Below, piece after piece: positions 4,848 to 5,266 of a stretch of DNA of 5,266 nt. Within the stretch, counting starts at the first letter, position 1. Each line of letters opens with the position of its first letter. The notes below the pieces were generated by a model that was given only the letters and a program-made list of their open reading frames with translations, searched no databases and was not told where the DNA came from. Source of the DNA: Thermoplasmata archaeon (GTDB lineage Archaea; Thermoplasmatota; Thermoplasmata; Thermoplasmatales; Thermoplasmataceae); contig JAKBSB010000114.1 in NCBI GenBank assembly GCA_021845155.1, forward strand, positions 1 through 5,266, in the 5' to 3' direction. The position numbers and the translations under genes are program-made.

Positions 4848-5266
4848 ATGCGTGTCCTAATAATGGGAATTGATGGATACATCGGCTGGCCCCTTGCCCT
4901 CCGACTGTTGAGGGAAGGCCATGAAGTTACCGGCATTGATAATTTTTACACAAGGAGGCGTGTCAGGGAAGTCCACTCCGAATCAGCTCTTCCCATAGGG
5001 TCCATGGAGAAAAGAATCGCCGAGGCATCGGAAATGGGCATTGGAAATATAGGATTCTTCAGGGGAGACGTGAGTGATTCAGAAAAGATGCATGAAGTCA
5101 TAAAGGCAACGGAACCGGAGGCCGTTGTGCACCTGGCAGAACAGAGATCAGCCCCATATTCAATGATCGGCCTCAGGCAGGCAAAGGAAACCATGGTCAA
5201 AAACATAGTGAGCACAATAAACCTGATCTATGAGATCAAGGACCAGGTTCCGGACTGCCATATACT
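4848..5266 (+). CDS. agl3: UDP-sulfoquinovose synthase-like short-chain dehydrogenase (SQD1/Agl3 family), cut by the window edge
   Basis: The plus-strand frame from ATG 4848 is open for 139 codons to the right edge. It is an extended short-chain dehydrogenase: a Rossmann NAD site GIDGYIGW (7-14), an acidic strand-2 end GIDNF (29-33, D31 for the NAD ribose), GDVSD (73-77) and N119. GDGYxGW-like wording and above all VVHLAEQRSAPYSMI (93-107) are hallmarks of SQD1-type enzymes, where ordinary epimerases have VxHLAA. RRRVREVHSESALPIGSMEKRI also follows the SQD1 pattern. The known reaction is conversion of UDP-glucose and sulfite to UDP-sulfoquinovose with bound NAD; in Sulfolobus, Agl3 makes the sulfosugar of the S-layer N-glycan, while in phototrophs it feeds sulfolipid. 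The catalytic Thr and Tyr-x-x-x-Lys lie beyond the window and could not be checked. Full length should be near 400 residues. A related NAD sugar epimerase is the alternative but less likely. Confidence 0.88.
   Translation, partial: MRVLIMGIDGYIGWPLALRLLREGHEVTGIDNFYTRRRVREVHSESALPIGSMEKRIAEASEMGIGNIGFFRGDVSDSEKMHEVIKATEPEAVVHLAEQRSAPYSMIGLRQAKETMVKNIVSTINLIYEIKDQVPDCHI

Noticed and set aside
4946..5215. Minus-strand open frame of 89 codons at the right edge
   Set aside because: It is antisense to the SQD1/Agl3-like gene, whose plus-strand frame carries the EQRSAPYSMI signature and is open to the window end.

Overview
The window looks like chromosomal DNA from an archaeon, most likely a member of the Thermoplasmatales or a close relative. 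Gene content supports this: an archaeal PIN-domain ATPase, a stand-alone asparagine-synthase-like protein, a hexameric-type archaeal methylthioadenosine phosphorylase, an archaeal CPSF-like beta-CASP nuclease and an Agl3/SQD1-type sulfosugar synthase. Arg is written mostly with AGG/AGA and Ile often with ATA. Several genes have an archaeal TATA box about 22-28 nt before the start codon with no room for a leader, which is the pattern of leaderless transcription. The lineage is an inference from these traits; no rRNA or tRNA gene is present to confirm it.

Layout: (1) 1-434, minus strand, the N-terminal PIN domain of a PIN-KH ATPase that runs off the left edge. (2) 435-484, a short divergent promoter region with a palindromic TATA element. 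(3) 485-1237, plus strand, a 250-residue asparagine-synthase-like amidotransferase domain lacking the glutaminase half. (4) 1327-2100 and 2108-3337, plus strand, a probable two-gene operon: methylthioadenosine phosphorylase followed 7 nt later by an archaeal CPSF-type metallo-beta-lactamase nuclease. (5) 3385-4140, plus strand, an ABC transporter ATPase of the nitrate/sulfonate/taurine type with no permease or binding protein beside it. (6) 4153-4758, minus strand, a MarC-family membrane protein convergent with the ABC gene (12 nt between the stops). (7) 4848 to the right edge, plus strand, the N-terminal 139 residues of a UDP-sulfoquinovose synthase-like protein.

The genes are mostly independent single-gene transcription units covering RNA processing, methionine/polyamine salvage, amide transfer, transport and cell-surface sugar synthesis. 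The clearest functional lead is the sulfosugar synthase at the right edge, which probably begins a surface-glycan or sulfolipid locus outside the window. No mobile elements, CRISPR arrays, RNA genes or long repeats were seen. No stretch over about 100 bases lacks a gene. I found no convincing evidence of a wholly new multi-gene system; the items worth a second look are the orphan enzymes (asparagine-synthase-like protein, orphan ABC ATPase), the phosphorylase-nuclease operon and the promoter architecture.
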